Source of the DNA: Thermoleophilia bacterium
Lineage (GTDB): Bacteria; Actinomycetota; Thermoleophilia; Solirubrobacterales; 70-9
DNA length: 64,000 nucleotides
Direction: 5' to 3'
Assembly (NCBI GenBank): GCA_016650125.1
Contig: JAENWT010000005.1
Span: 62,001-126,000 of the forward strand
A program made the position numbers and the translations under genes. The stretch's first letter is position 1; every line of letters starts with the position of its first letter. The notes under the pieces were generated by a model. That model had not been told where the DNA came from. It saw nothing but the letters and a program-made list of their open reading frames with translations, and did no database searches. Below are positions 24,653-33,266 of the stretch, piece by piece.

Positions 24653-25534
24653 CTAGAGGGCAAAGAACGCAATCGCGGCGAAGTGAGTCGCGGCCGCGCC
24701 GATGACGAAGACGTGGAAGACCTCGTGGTAGCCGAAGTAAGTCGGGTTCGGGTCCGGACGGCCGGTGGCGTAGACCACAGCGCCGACCGTGTAGAGCAGT
24801 CCGCCGGTGGCGATCAGCAGGCCGGCCGCGATTCCGGCGGTGCCGACGATCTCCGGGAAGGCGAGGGCGCCGATCCAGCCGACTGCGACGTAGATCGCGG
24901 CGCTGACCCATTTCGGTGAACCGGTCCAGATCAGTTCGATCACGATCCCGAGGGCGGCCGCCGACCAGACCGCGACCAGAATCGCCGTGGCCCAGGTCCC
25001 GGTCATGGTGAGCAGGCAGAACGGGGTGATCGTTCCCGCGATCAACAGGAAGATCATCGAATGGTCCAGGCGGCGCATCAGCATGCGGGCCTTCATCGTC
25101 TTCCAGTTGACCCGGTGATAGAGGGCGCTGGTGCCGAAGAGGGCGCAGAGCGAAAGTGTGTAGATGCCGACCGCGAGCAGCTTGCGCGGGGTGTCGGCGA
25201 TGATCAGCAGCGAGATCCCCAGTCCGAGCGAGAGGAAGAACGCCCACTCGTGGGAGACGCCGCGGAACTTGGGTTTGACCGCGTTGAACTTCTCGGCGGC
25301 AGAGTCCTTGATCGCCGCGGCCTTCTCAACCGTGGCGTCGCGGGCGATGCCAGCCCTCTCGACCGTGGCGTCGCGGGCGGTGGTCGCCATCTCGACCGCG
25401 TTCTCGCGGGCGAGGCTCGCCTTTTCGCACGCGGTATCGCGGGCGGCGGTTGCCCGGTCACGGGCGGCGTCGCGCCTCGCACCGGTGTTCTTTTTGCCGT
25501 CGCCCCCGCCGGCTGGTTCTTGTTCCTGGCTCAC
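24653..25534 (-). CDS. Hemolysin III (PAQR-like) membrane protein with 11-residue repeats
   Basis: 293 residues. The C-terminal about 210 form seven helices with family motifs: ALFGTSALYHRVNW, RRLDHSMIFLLIAGT, and HEVFHVFVIGAAATHF, whose Ser/His/Asp residues bind a metal. The N-terminal extension (about 25-85) contains five tandem hendecads (ARDTACEKASL, ARENAVEMATT, ARDATVERAGI, ARDATVEKAAA, IKDSAAEKFNA) that would make a long amphipathic helix, unusual for this family. Function of bacterial members is unclear (membrane homeostasis suggested). Divergent from nrdR. Confidence 0.88.
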   Translation of the reverse strand: MSQEQEPAGGGDGKKNTGARRDAARDRATAARDTACEKASLARENAVEMATTARDATVERAGIARDATVEKAAAIKDSAAEKFNAVKPKFRGVSHEWAFFLSLGLGISLLIIADTPRKLLAVGIYTLSLCALFGTSALYHRVNWKTMKARMLMRRLDHSMIFLLIAGTITPFCLLTMTGTWATAILVAVWSAAALGIVIELIWTGSPKWVSAAIYVAVGWIGALAFPEIVGTAGIAAGLLIATGGLLYTVGAVVYATGRPDPNPTYFGYHEVFHVFVIGAAATHFAAIAFFAL

Positions 25535-25604
25535 CCTTCAATCGTACAGGTGGCGGGGTGTGGCCACCATACGTCGCAAAACCCGCAAACTATTTTCGGG
25601 GGAA

Positions 25605-25655
25605 ACGCTATATATGGTGTACAAAGAAGGTGTCCGACGCCATTCCTAGTATAAT
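25605..25655 (+). promoter_or_regulatory. nrdR promoter with a probable pair of NrdR boxes
   Basis: ACGCTATATATGGTGT (25605-25620) fits the known NrdR-box pattern (ACAC-AT-rich-GTGT). A weaker copy ACGCCATTCCTAGTAT starts 32 nt downstream (25637-25652), the usual three-turn spacing for NrdR box pairs, and overlaps the -10 TATAAT at 25650-25655. The -10 lies 7 nt before the GTG start, so transcription probably starts at the codon. This predicts autorepression of nrdR-nrdJ. Confidence 0.55.
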
Positions 25656-25662
25656 TCCTTAT

Positions 25663-26124
25663 GTGCTTTGCCCCAAATGTGGACATAAAGGTTGCCGGGT
25701 TCTCGAGTCGCGAGGCTCCGAAGGAGGCGCTGCCGTGCGCCGGCGGCGCCAGTGTTCGAGCTGCGAACACCGGTTCACCACCTACGAAAGATACGAGCTC
25801 CAGGCCCTCTTCGTCCGCAAGCGGGACGGCTCGCGCCAACCCTTCGACCGCGCCAAGCTGCGCGGCGGGCTGGAGCGGGCTTCGCACAAACGGCCGGTCC
25901 CGGTCGAGGCGATCGGCAACCTGGTCAGCCGGATCGAATCGGCTGCCGTCCGCTCGGGCGGAGAGATCAGCGCGGCGCGAATCGGCGAGATGTGCCTCAC
26001 CGGCCTGCGGCAGATCGACCAAGTCGCATACCTGCAGTTCGCGGCCGTCTACCGGCAGCTCGACGTCGAAGACGTACAGGCGGAACTCGACCGCCTTTCA
26101 CCAACACCAGTAACCCGAACTTGA
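25663..26124 (+). CDS. nrdR: Transcriptional repressor NrdR
   Basis: 153 residues from GTG 25663. Zinc ribbon CPKCGHKGCRVLESR ... RRQCSSCEHRFTTYER at the N-terminus, then the ATP-cone domain (VRKRDGSRQPFDRAKLRGGL). The zinc ribbon binds NrdR boxes and the ATP cone senses ATP/dATP, repressing ribonucleotide reductase genes. The class II reductase gene follows 71 nt downstream. The start was set by homology; the overlapping ATG at 25661 is in another frame. Confidence 0.95.
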   Translation: MLCPKCGHKGCRVLESRGSEGGAAVRRRRQCSSCEHRFTTYERYELQALFVRKRDGSRQPFDRAKLRGGLERASHKRPVPVEAIGNLVSRIESAAVRSGGEISAARIGEMCLTGLRQIDQVAYLQFAAVYRQLDVEDVQAELDRLSPTPVTRT

Positions 26125-26195
26125 AGCATGAAGGAACTCAGCATCACCAGTCTCAGAAGCACCCGTAACTGTTAAGCACCGAGGAGAGCGAGAGT

Positions 26196-29012
26196 ATGTC
26201 TAAAGTAGTAACCGAGTCACCCCGCGTCAACAAGAAGGGCGTCGTCGTCGAACGGCGGCTCACCCGCGAAGGCGTCCACCCCTTCGATGAAATCGAGTGG
26301 GAACTGCGCGACGCCATCATCGGCGATCCCGCGAAGCCCGCCTTCGAGCAGCGGGGGGTCGAATTCCCGCGCGCCTGGTCTCAGAACGCGACCAACATCG
26401 TCGCCCAGAAGTACTTCCGCGGCCAGCTCGGCACGGACAAGCGTGAGAATTCGGTCAAGCAGATGATCGGCCGCGTCGCCGGCACGATCGCCGGCTGGGG
26501 CAAGGAAGGCGGATATTTCGCCTCCGACGCCGACGGCGATGCCTTCGAGGCCGAGCTCACCGCAATCCTGCTCCACCAGGAAGCCGCCTTCAACTCGCCG
26601 GTCTGGTTCAACGTCGGTTTCGAAGAGACGCCGCAGTGCTCGGCCTGCTTCATCCTCAGCGTCGAGGACACGATGGAATCGATCCTCGGCTGGAACACCA
26701 AGGAAGGCAACATCTTCCGCGGCGGCTCCGGCTCCGGCATCAACCTCTCCAACATCCGCGGCTCGATGGAGCCGCTGAAGAAGGGCGGTACCGCTTCCGG
26801 TCCGGTCAGCTTCATGCGAGGCGCCGACTCCTGGGCCGGCACGATCAAGTCCGGCGGCAAGACCCGCCGCGCAGCCAAGATGGTCGTGCTGGATGTTGAT
26901 CATCCGGACATAGAGCACTTCATCCGCTGCAAGGCCGACGAAGAGAAGAAGGCGGGGGCACTCCGCGACGCCGGCTTCGACATGTCGATCGACGGCGAGG
27001 GCTTCACCTCGATCCAGTACCAGAACGCCAACAACTCGGTCCGCGTCTCCGACGAGTTCATGGAGGCCTGCCGCGACGACGCCGAATGGAACCTGCTTGC
27101 CCGGACCACTGGCGAATCGGTCAAGACCCTGCCGGCCCGCGACCTGATGAACCAGATCGCGAAAGCCGCCTGGGATTGCGCCGACCCGGGCATGCAGTAC
27201 GACACGATCATCAACCGCTGGCACACCTGCCCCGAATCGGGCCGGATCAACGCCTCGAATCCCTGTTCCGAGTACATGCACGTCGACAATTCGGCCTGCA
27301 ACCTGGCTTCGATCAACCTGATGAAGTTCCGCCGCGAGGACGGCAGTTTCGACACCGACGGCTTCAGCGCCGTGGTCGACACCGTCTTCCTGGCCCAGGA
27401 GATCGCGGTCGGCTTCTCGAGCTACCCGACGGAGGAGATTGGCGTCAACGCCAATGCCTTCCGCCAGCTCGGACTCGGTTACGCCAACCTCGGAGCCCTG
27501 CTGATGTCGAACGGCATGCCGTACGACTCGGACGAAGGCCGGAACGTCGCCGCGGCGATCACCGCCCTGATGACCGGTCGTGCCTACCGGCGCTCGGCCG
27601 AAGTCTCGGCCGCCATGGGCCCGTACGAGAAGTACGAGATGAACCGTGAGCCGCACAACAAGGTGATGCGCATGCACCGTGACGCGTCCCACGAGATCGA
27701 TTCGGCCGGAGTCCACGACGAGCTGATGGACGCGGCCCAGGCCGAATGGGACGTCGCGGTCGCCACCGGCGAGCAGCATGGTTACCGCAACGCCCAGGCG
27801 ACGGTTCTGGCCCCGACCGGCACGATCAGCTTCCTGATGGACTGCGACACGACCGGCATCGAGCCGGACTTCTCGCTGGTCAAGTTCAAGGAGCTGGTCG
27901 GCGGCGGCAACATGACCATCGTCAACAAGTCGGTGCCGATGGCTCTGCGCAACCTCAAGTATTCGGAAGCCGAGATCGCCCAGATCGAAGCCCACATCAA
28001 CGAGAACAACACGATCGTCGGAGCTCCCGGACTCAAGCAGGAGCACCTCGAGATCTTCGACGTCGCGGTCGGTGAGCGGGCCATCTCGCACATGGGCCAC
28101 ATCGACATGATGTCGGCGACCCAGCCGTTCCTCTCGGGAGCGATCTCGAAGACCGTCAACATGCCGAGCACGGCGACGGTCGAGGACATCGCCGAGGCTT
28201 ACACCCGCGGCTGGGAAGGCGGCCTCAAGGCGCTCGCGATCTACCGCGACGGCTCGAAGACCGCCCAGGCGCTGCGCACCGATGCCCAGGACGAGAAGAA
28301 GGAGCCGGCCGGCGAGACCTCCGGCGCTCCCGAGGTCCCGGCGCGTCACCGCATGCCGAAGACCCGCCAGTCGGTCACCCACAAGTTCTCGGTCGGCGGG
28401 CACGAGGGCTACATCACGGCCGGCAAGTACAGCGACGATTCGGTCGGGGAGATCTTCCTGACCGACATCGGCAAGGAAGGATCGACGATGCGGGGCATGA
28501 TGAATGCCTTCGCCACGGCGATCTCACTCGGCCTCCAGTACGGGGTGCCGCTCGAGGTGTTCGTCAACAAGTTCAGCTACATGCGGTTCGACCCGGAAGG
28601 CATCACCGGCAACCCGGAGATCCCCTTCGCCAAGTCGATGCCGGACTACATCATGCGCTGGCTCGCCTCGCAGTTCATCGATGACCCCGACTTCCTCGAG
28701 GAGCAGGGCATCATGACCCAGGAGGTTCGCAACCGCAAAGAGGCCGAGAACACCGGTATCAACCTGGAGAACGGCTCGGGCAACGGCAGCGGAAACAGCG
28801 ATCACGCCGAGCCGACCGCGGACACCGGCGGAAGCGCGATGCCGGCAGGAGCCGCACTTACTGAGGACGTCCCGGTGGTCCCGGCCAAACTCCACGTCAC
28901 CAAGGGAGCCGCGGAACTCGGTCCGGCGTGTGACCAATGCGGAGGCATGATGCAGCGGACGGGCAGCTGTTACACCTGCTCGTCATGCGGCAACAACACC
29001 GGCTGCGGCTGA
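26196..29012 (+). CDS. nrdJ: Vitamin B12-dependent (class II) ribonucleoside-diphosphate reductase
   Basis: 938 residues. A good ribosome site (GAGGAGAG) precedes ATG 26196. Catalytic-domain motifs include GGSGSGINLSNIR, NPCSEYMHVDNSACNLASINL (active-site Cys and Asn-Cys-Glu triad), and PTGTISFLMDCDTTGIEP. The C-terminal CDQCGGMMQRTGSCYTCSSC segment is the zinc/redox tail that re-reduces the active site. Uses adenosylcobalamin to make deoxyribonucleotides without oxygen dependence. Coupled with NrdR upstream and followed by a strong terminator. No cobalamin riboswitch fits in the 71-nt gap. Confidence 0.96.
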   Translation: MSKVVTESPRVNKKGVVVERRLTREGVHPFDEIEWELRDAIIGDPAKPAFEQRGVEFPRAWSQNATNIVAQKYFRGQLGTDKRENSVKQMIGRVAGTIAGWGKEGGYFASDADGDAFEAELTAILLHQEAAFNSPVWFNVGFEETPQCSACFILSVEDTMESILGWNTKEGNIFRGGSGSGINLSNIRGSMEPLKKGGTASGPVSFMRGADSWAGTIKSGGKTRRAAKMVVLDVDHPDIEHFIRCKADEEKKAGALRDAGFDMSIDGEGFTSIQYQNANNSVRVSDEFMEACRDDAEWNLLARTTGESVKTLPARDLMNQIAKAAWDCADPGMQYDTIINRWHTCPESGRINASNPCSEYMHVDNSACNLASINLMKFRREDGSFDTDGFSAVVDTVFLAQEIAVGFSSYPTEEIGVNANAFRQLGLGYANLGALLMSNGMPYDSDEGRNVAAAITALMTGRAYRRSAEVSAAMGPYEKYEMNREPHNKVMRMHRDASHEIDSAGVHDELMDAAQAEWDVAVATGEQHGYRNAQATVLAPTGTISFLMDCDTTGIEPDFSLVKFKELVGGGNMTIVNKSVPMALRNLKYSEAEIAQIEAHINENNTIVGAPGLKQEHLEIFDVAVGERAISHMGHIDMMSATQPFLSGAISKTVNMPSTATVEDIAEAYTRGWEGGLKALAIYRDGSKTAQALRTDAQDEKKEPAGETSGAPEVPARHRMPKTRQSVTHKFSVGGHEGYITAGKYSDDSVGEIFLTDIGKEGSTMRGMMNAFATAISLGLQYGVPLEVFVNKFSYMRFDPEGITGNPEIPFAKSMPDYIMRWLASQFIDDPDFLEEQGIMTQEVRNRKEAENTGINLENGSGNGSGNSDHAEPTADTGGSAMPAGAALTEDVPVVPAKLHVTKGAAELGPACDQCGGMMQRTGSCYTCSSCGNNTGCG

Positions 29013-29037
29013 CCGCCTGAGACACACCTCGCTTCAC

Positions 29038-29073
29038 GAAACCCCGGCAAGGTCGCCGGGGTTTCTCTTTTTG
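29038..29073 (+). terminator. Rho-independent terminator of nrdJ
   Basis: An 11-bp perfect stem GAAACCCCGGC/GCCGGGGTTTC with a 6-nt loop is followed by TCTTTTTG, 26 nt after the nrdJ stop. Confidence 0.9.
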
Positions 29074-29107
29074 TGCAGCGGTTCTCCTTTCGTACGATGA
29101 TGCAGGC

Positions 29108-29675
29108 ATGGGTCCCGCCAGACCGGTTCCTTCACCAGGTCGATCGCTCATCGCCGCAATGGTGCTGACAGGACTCTGCTTTGCATTCCTCGTCTTCGCG
29201 ACGCTGCGATCCGACAGCAGCCTGCTGATCGACACCTCCTACTACGGCGTCATGGTTCTTGCCGTCGGCCTCGTTGCTGCGAGGGTCCTCTCCACGTCGG
29301 TCGAGCGCGGAGCCTGGGTCCTCATGACTCTCGTCCTGGTTTGCGATCTGGCCGCCGACCTGACGTGGACCTATCTCGACCTGCCCTTCCCCTCGGTCGC
29401 CGATGCCCTCTGGCTAGCCTCTTACGTCTTCCTGTTCGGCGCGCTGATCCTGCTCGGCCGGGACCGGCTGGGCCGGACCGGAAAGGCCATCTGGCTTGAC
29501 GGCATCATCGTCACACTGACCTTGTCCTCCCTGGGGGCCGCCCTGATACTGCCGGCAGTTCGACCCCGACGTGGTGAAGGTTCTGATCGACGTACTGAAC
29601 GAGGAACCCGCCGACGGCCCACCGGGTAGCGACCCGATCACGATAGCGAGCGACAGTTCATCCCGAAGCGGCTGA
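29108..29675 (+). pseudogene. Deleted cyclic-di-GMP signalling gene: membrane N-terminus joined to HD-GYP-like tail
   Basis: From ATG 29108 about 150 residues encode five or more membrane helices (LIAAMVLTGLCFAFLVFAT, then WLDGIIVTLTLSSLGAAL), the sensor part found before GGDEF/HD-GYP domains in this group. At about 29550 the frame turns into Arg-rich nonsense. In the next frame (from 29556) the sequence reads QFDPDVVKVLIDVLNEEP and stops at 29675, which is how HD-GYP domains end (FDPxVV-x-AL). The signalling domains in between are missing. I infer a large internal deletion with a frameshift at the junction. Confidence 0.6.
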
Positions 29676-29685
29676 CCACTGTCGG

Positions 29686-29979
29686 TCAGCTGTCTGACCG
29701 AGCGCCCGGGTCGGTGAGTATCGCCCGCCGCTCCCGGTAGTCGTCCGGTGAGATTGCCCCTTCGGCAAATCGGCGATCGAGAATACGCAGCGGATCGTCG
29801 TCAGGCTTGGCTTGGGCGGTCCTGGAGCTTCCGATCTCACGCAGCAACCAGATGATCCCGACGATTACAAGGCCCCAGAAGAGGATCATCCCGACAACCA
29901 TAAAAACGTTCCAGCCCCCATCCCAGCCCATGTGACCGTCGTAATCGGCAAACGGAATTGAGAGAATGAGCGAGGCCAT
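29686..29979 (-). CDS. SHOCT-domain small membrane protein
   Basis: 97 residues from ATG 29979 (a start at ATG 29931 is also possible; neither has a clear ribosome site). One membrane helix with GWNVFMVVGMILFWGLVIVG is followed by the SHOCT motif DPLRILDRRFAEGAISPDDY, a short C-terminal oligomerisation-type module. Very common in actinobacteria; function unknown. Confidence 0.75.
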   Translation of the reverse strand: MASLILSIPFADYDGHMGWDGGWNVFMVVGMILFWGLVIVGIIWLLREIGSSRTAQAKPDDDPLRILDRRFAEGAISPDDYRERRAILTDPGARSDS

Positions 29980-30045
29980 CTGGGACCGACCATAGCACAG
30001 GGACTTTTCATCACCCGCAGATTGTGTCGCTGGCACCTCGTCTTC

Positions 30046-30084
30046 GTACCACTATATCGCTATACAGCTAATTAGTGGTACAAT
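30046..30084 (+). promoter_or_regulatory. Operator and promoter of the ArsR-led operon
   Basis: GTACCACTA (30046-30054) and TAGTGGTAC (30073-30081) are perfect inverted arms separated by 18 nt, with CTATA repeats and CTAATTAG between. The right arm overlaps a -10 TACAAT (30079-30084), which lies 6 nt before ATG 30091. Arrangement fits repression by the dimeric ArsR-family protein encoded next, from a leaderless transcript. Confidence 0.65.
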
Positions 30085-30090
30085 GTCTCC

Positions 30091-30432
30091 ATGGACATGC
30101 CAAGACCCCTTCCCGAACCACTTGTTGAACTGATTGCCCAGCGCTTCCGCGTCATCGGAGAGTCAATGCGCATCCGCCTCCTCGACACCCTTCGCGATGG
30201 CGAGATGACCGTCAGCGAGCTCGTTGGCACACTCGGAGGCACGCAGCAGAACGTCTCCAAGCACCTGGGCGTCCTGCATCAGGCGGGGATCGTGAATCGC
30301 CGCAAGGACGGAACGTTCGTCAGGTACAGCATCGGCGACGAAACGATCTTCGCCCTTTGCGACCTGGTCTGCGGCGGCCTCCGCGATCAGGTGTCCGAGC
30401 TTGACCAGATCCTGAGTTCGGGTGCCGCATGA
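30091..30432 (+). CDS. ArsR-family transcriptional regulator with paired Cys in helix 5
   Basis: 113 residues. Winged helix with MRIRLLDTLRDGEMTVSELV and recognition helix TQQNVSKHLGVLHQAGIV; the wing is RRKDGTFVRYSI. Cys90 and Cys94 (ALCDLVCGG) in the C-terminal helix are candidate metal or thiol sensors; the classical alpha-3 ELCVCDL motif of ArsR is absent. It heads a five-gene operon (DUF2892, MMPL, OsmC, AhpD-like) behind a palindromic operator, so it probably represses that operon until a redox or metal signal is sensed. Confidence 0.9.
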   Translation: MDMPRPLPEPLVELIAQRFRVIGESMRIRLLDTLRDGEMTVSELVGTLGGTQQNVSKHLGVLHQAGIVNRRKDGTFVRYSIGDETIFALCDLVCGGLRDQVSELDQILSSGAA

Positions 30433-30689
30433 GCGCCCCGGAAGCATCGTGCTCGAGCCGCAAGAGCGGATGGACGCTTGAACGCGTGTTGTTCGCCATG
30501 GCCGGAACGATGACGCTGATCAGCGTCCTTCTGGTCGCCCTGATCTCGCCCTGGTTTCTGCTGCTCACCGCTTTCGTGGGCATCAACCAGTGGCTCTTCG
30601 TCGTCTTCGGTGCCTGCCCCGCATCACTGATCCTCGGCCGGCTCTTCGGCCTGCGCTCGGCCATCAGCCCCCAGGAAAATGCCCGATGA
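30429..30689 (+). CDS. DUF2892 (YgaP-like) two-helix membrane protein
   Basis: 86 residues with two membrane helices (about 20-40 and 44-66). The core TLERVLFAMAGTMTLISVLL ... NQWLFVVFGACPASLIL matches DUF2892, the membrane part of YgaP rhodanese. The conserved FGxCPAS motif includes a Cys. It overlaps arsR-like by ATGA and the MMPL gene downstream. No rhodanese domain is attached. Confidence 0.85.
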   Translation: MSAPEASCSSRKSGWTLERVLFAMAGTMTLISVLLVALISPWFLLLTAFVGINQWLFVVFGACPASLILGRLFGLRSAISPQENAR

Positions 30690-32809
30690 GCGAAGCCACG
30701 AACGGTAACTACGGTCTGATCGGTCGGCTCGGCCACTACACGGCAACTCATTTCCGCGTGGTCCTGATCGCCTGGATCGTGATCGCCCTCGGGCTCGGAT
30801 TCTTCGCACCGCGTGTCGAGACCGCGCTCTCGGGCGCCGGCTGGGAGGCCACCGGCTCCGAGTCGGTCGACGTACGACAGATGATCGACCAGAACTTCCA
30901 GGGCCTCTCCTCGAGCGCCCTCATGGTCGTCATCCACTCCCCGGACAAGACCTTCAACGACCCGGCGATCAAGCGCACGATCGCCCAGACGGAGTCCACC
31001 CTCAAGGCTGACTCACGGGTGAGCACCGTCGTTCCCCCGCAACCCGGGGTTTCGATCTCGAAGGACGGGCACACTGTGATCGTGCAGGCCGGAGCTGCCG
31101 CCGACTCGAACACGATGGTCCGCGCCGCCGACGACCTGAAGGTCGAGCTTCGGGACCTCCAGACCGAGGGCGTGGAAGTCTCACTGACCGGTGCCAGTGG
31201 CATGTGGTCGGACTTCAACACCGCCAACCGCGAGGCGATGATGAAGAGCGAGCTGATCTCCTGGCCGGTGACCCTGATCATCCTCGTGCTGGCCTTCGGC
31301 TCGCTGGTCGCCGCCGGCCTTCCGCTGATGCTCACCATCATCGGGCTGGTGGCCTCGGCCGGATCGCTCTATCTCGGAACCCAGATCCTCGACATCTCGA
31401 TCTGGGCGATGAACTTCGCGCTCATGTTCGCGCTTGCGCTCGGTATCGATTACGCGCTCTTTGTCGTTTACCGCTTTCGCGGCGCCTTATTCGGCTCCGA
31501 GGAGCCGGTCGAGCACGCCATCGCCGAGACAATGGACACCGCAGGCAAGGCCGTGCTGTTCAGCGGCATAACGGTGCTGATTTCACTGACCGCGGTGATG
31601 CTCGTACCATCGCCGGCATTCCGCTCGATGGCGCTCGGGATCATGATCTCGGTCATCTTCATCCTGGCCGCGACGCTCACTCTGCTGCCCGCCGTGCTGG
31701 GCAAGCTCGGCCCGCGGGTGGACAGGCTGGCATTGCCCTGGGTCCACTCGGGCGAACACCGCTCGCCGCGTTTCGCCGCCTGGGCCGAGCGCCTCTGGCG
31801 CCGCCCCCTTGCCTACGGCGCCGTCTCCCTGATCGTCCTGCTCGCGCTCGCCTACCCCGTGCTCGGGCTGGACACCGGTATGCCTTCGATCAAGGTCGTG
31901 CCGACCGAAGACAGTTCCAGGGTCGGCTATGGCCAAGTGCAGGAAGCGTTCGGTACGGGAGCCCCCGGCTCGGTGCAAATCGTCGCCAAGAAAGCCGATT
32001 CGACTTTGGCCGCCACCAAGGCGCAGAACGACCCGGGCGTGGCGCAGGTGATGGCCCCGATGCCCGGAGCCGACGGCACGAAGCTAATCCAGGTCGTGCC
32101 CACCACCGATCCCTCCGATCCCGCTACTGCAGCCACCATCGACCGGCTGCGTACGGACCTGCCCCCGGGCGCGCTCGTCGGGGGAGCCGTGGCCGAGAAC
32201 CACGACCTCGAGTCGCTGCTGTCCTCGAAGACACCGCTCGTAATTGGAGTGGTGCTGATCCTCGGCTTCCTGCTGCTGCTGGTCGCACTACAGGCACCGA
32301 TCATCGCCGCGGTCGGCGTCCTCACCAGCCTGCTCGGCACTGCCGCGGCCTTCGGGGTCGCCCGCCTGATCTTCCAGCAGGGGCACCTCAGCGGCCTGCT
32401 CGGATTCGAATCCCAGGGCTTCCTGGACGCCTGGGGGCCGGTGTTTTTCTTTGCGATGATCTTCGCCATCTCGATGGACTACACCGTGTTCCTGCTGGCG
32501 AGCGCCAAGGAACAATGGGACAAGAACCACGACGCCAAGGAGGCCATGGTCGACGGCCTCGCCCACAGCGGCAGGGTCATCTTCGCCGCGGCCGCCGTGA
32601 TGGTCGCCGTGTTCTTCACCTTCGCCCTTTCCGGCCCCCTGCCGCCAAAGGAGATGGGCGTCATCCTCGGTGTCGCCGTGCTCCTGGACGCATTCCTGGT
32701 CCGGCTGCTCCTGCTGCCCGTGCTCCTGCGCCTGCTGGGTACGCGTGCCTGGTGGCTGCCGAAGTGGCTTCGGCGCATCCTCCCCGACGTGAAATTCGGA
32801 CACGGCTGA
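30686..32809 (+). CDS. MMPL/RND-family transporter
   Basis: 707 residues from ATG 30686, which overlaps the DUF2892 stop (ATGA). Twelve membrane helices in two sets of six with two extracytoplasmic loops: helix 1 (VVLIAWIVIALGLGF), the first RND core (MNFALMFALALGIDYALFVVYRFR, with the Asp-Tyr proton relay) and the second (FFAMIFAISMDYTVFLLASAKE). MMPL proteins export lipids or hydrophobic molecules using proton force. Cargo here is unknown; context with thiol-peroxidase type proteins suggests an oxidised or toxic small molecule. Confidence 0.93.
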   Translation: MSEATNGNYGLIGRLGHYTATHFRVVLIAWIVIALGLGFFAPRVETALSGAGWEATGSESVDVRQMIDQNFQGLSSSALMVVIHSPDKTFNDPAIKRTIAQTESTLKADSRVSTVVPPQPGVSISKDGHTVIVQAGAAADSNTMVRAADDLKVELRDLQTEGVEVSLTGASGMWSDFNTANREAMMKSELISWPVTLIILVLAFGSLVAAGLPLMLTIIGLVASAGSLYLGTQILDISIWAMNFALMFALALGIDYALFVVYRFRGALFGSEEPVEHAIAETMDTAGKAVLFSGITVLISLTAVMLVPSPAFRSMALGIMISVIFILAATLTLLPAVLGKLGPRVDRLALPWVHSGEHRSPRFAAWAERLWRRPLAYGAVSLIVLLALAYPVLGLDTGMPSIKVVPTEDSSRVGYGQVQEAFGTGAPGSVQIVAKKADSTLAATKAQNDPGVAQVMAPMPGADGTKLIQVVPTTDPSDPATAATIDRLRTDLPPGALVGGAVAENHDLESLLSSKTPLVIGVVLILGFLLLLVALQAPIIAAVGVLTSLLGTAAAFGVARLIFQQGHLSGLLGFESQGFLDAWGPVFFFAMIFAISMDYTVFLLASAKEQWDKNHDAKEAMVDGLAHSGRVIFAAAAVMVAVFFTFALSGPLPPKEMGVILGVAVLLDAFLVRLLLLPVLLRLLGTRAWWLPKWLRRILPDVKFGHG

Positions 32810-32840
32810 TGCCGGTCCCGTCACAGAAACCGAGAACAAC

Positions 32841-33266
32841 ATGAGCTTCACCGCCACCGCCAAACCGATCGGCAACTCTCTCAGGCATGAAATCAATGTG
32901 AATGGACGCCACGTGATCGTCACCGACGAGCCCGAGAGCCTTGGCGGCACCGACACCGGGCCGGCGCCCCACGAACTGCTGCCGGCCACCCTCGCTTCCT
33001 GCATCTCCACGACGGTTGCGTTGTACGCGAAGCGCAAGGACTGGGACCTGAACGGCCTGAGCGTGGACGTCACCTACGACAACGAGGCCGAGCCACGGAG
33101 TTTCGACGTGACCCTGCACCTCCCCGACGGACTCACAGAGAATCAGGTGGAGCGCCTTCGCCGAGTCGCCGACACCTGCCCGGTGCGCCGGGCGCTCGAG
33201 GGCGACTTCGTCTTCGACGAGCGAACCGAGGCCGGCGAAGACCAACAGCCCGTCGGCCTCGTGTGA
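32841..33266 (+). CDS. OsmC-family protein
   Basis: 141 residues. Family fold with the reactive Cys pair at Cys54 (ATLASCIS) and Cys113 (ADTCPVRRAL). OsmC/Ohr proteins reduce organic hydroperoxides with these cysteines, whereas YhfA-like members are uncharacterised; the loose first motif puts this one nearer the OsmC/YhfA side. The gene lies 31 nt after the MMPL gene and overlaps the AhpD-like gene by 4 nt. Confidence 0.88.
   Translation: MSFTATAKPIGNSLRHEINVNGRHVIVTDEPESLGGTDTGPAPHELLPATLASCISTTVALYAKRKDWDLNGLSVDVTYDNEAEPRSFDVTLHLPDGLTENQVERLRRVADTCPVRRALEGDFVFDERTEAGEDQQPVGLV

Noticed and set aside
25661-26113. Plus-strand frame from ATG 25661 overlapping nrdR
   Set aside because: It is shifted against the zinc-ribbon and ATP-cone reading frame and codes for a low-complexity Ser/Arg/Ala peptide.
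26125-26195. Cobalamin riboswitch before nrdJ
   Set aside because: The gap between nrdR and nrdJ is only 71 nt, too short for the riboswitch, and no B12-box-like sequence is seen.
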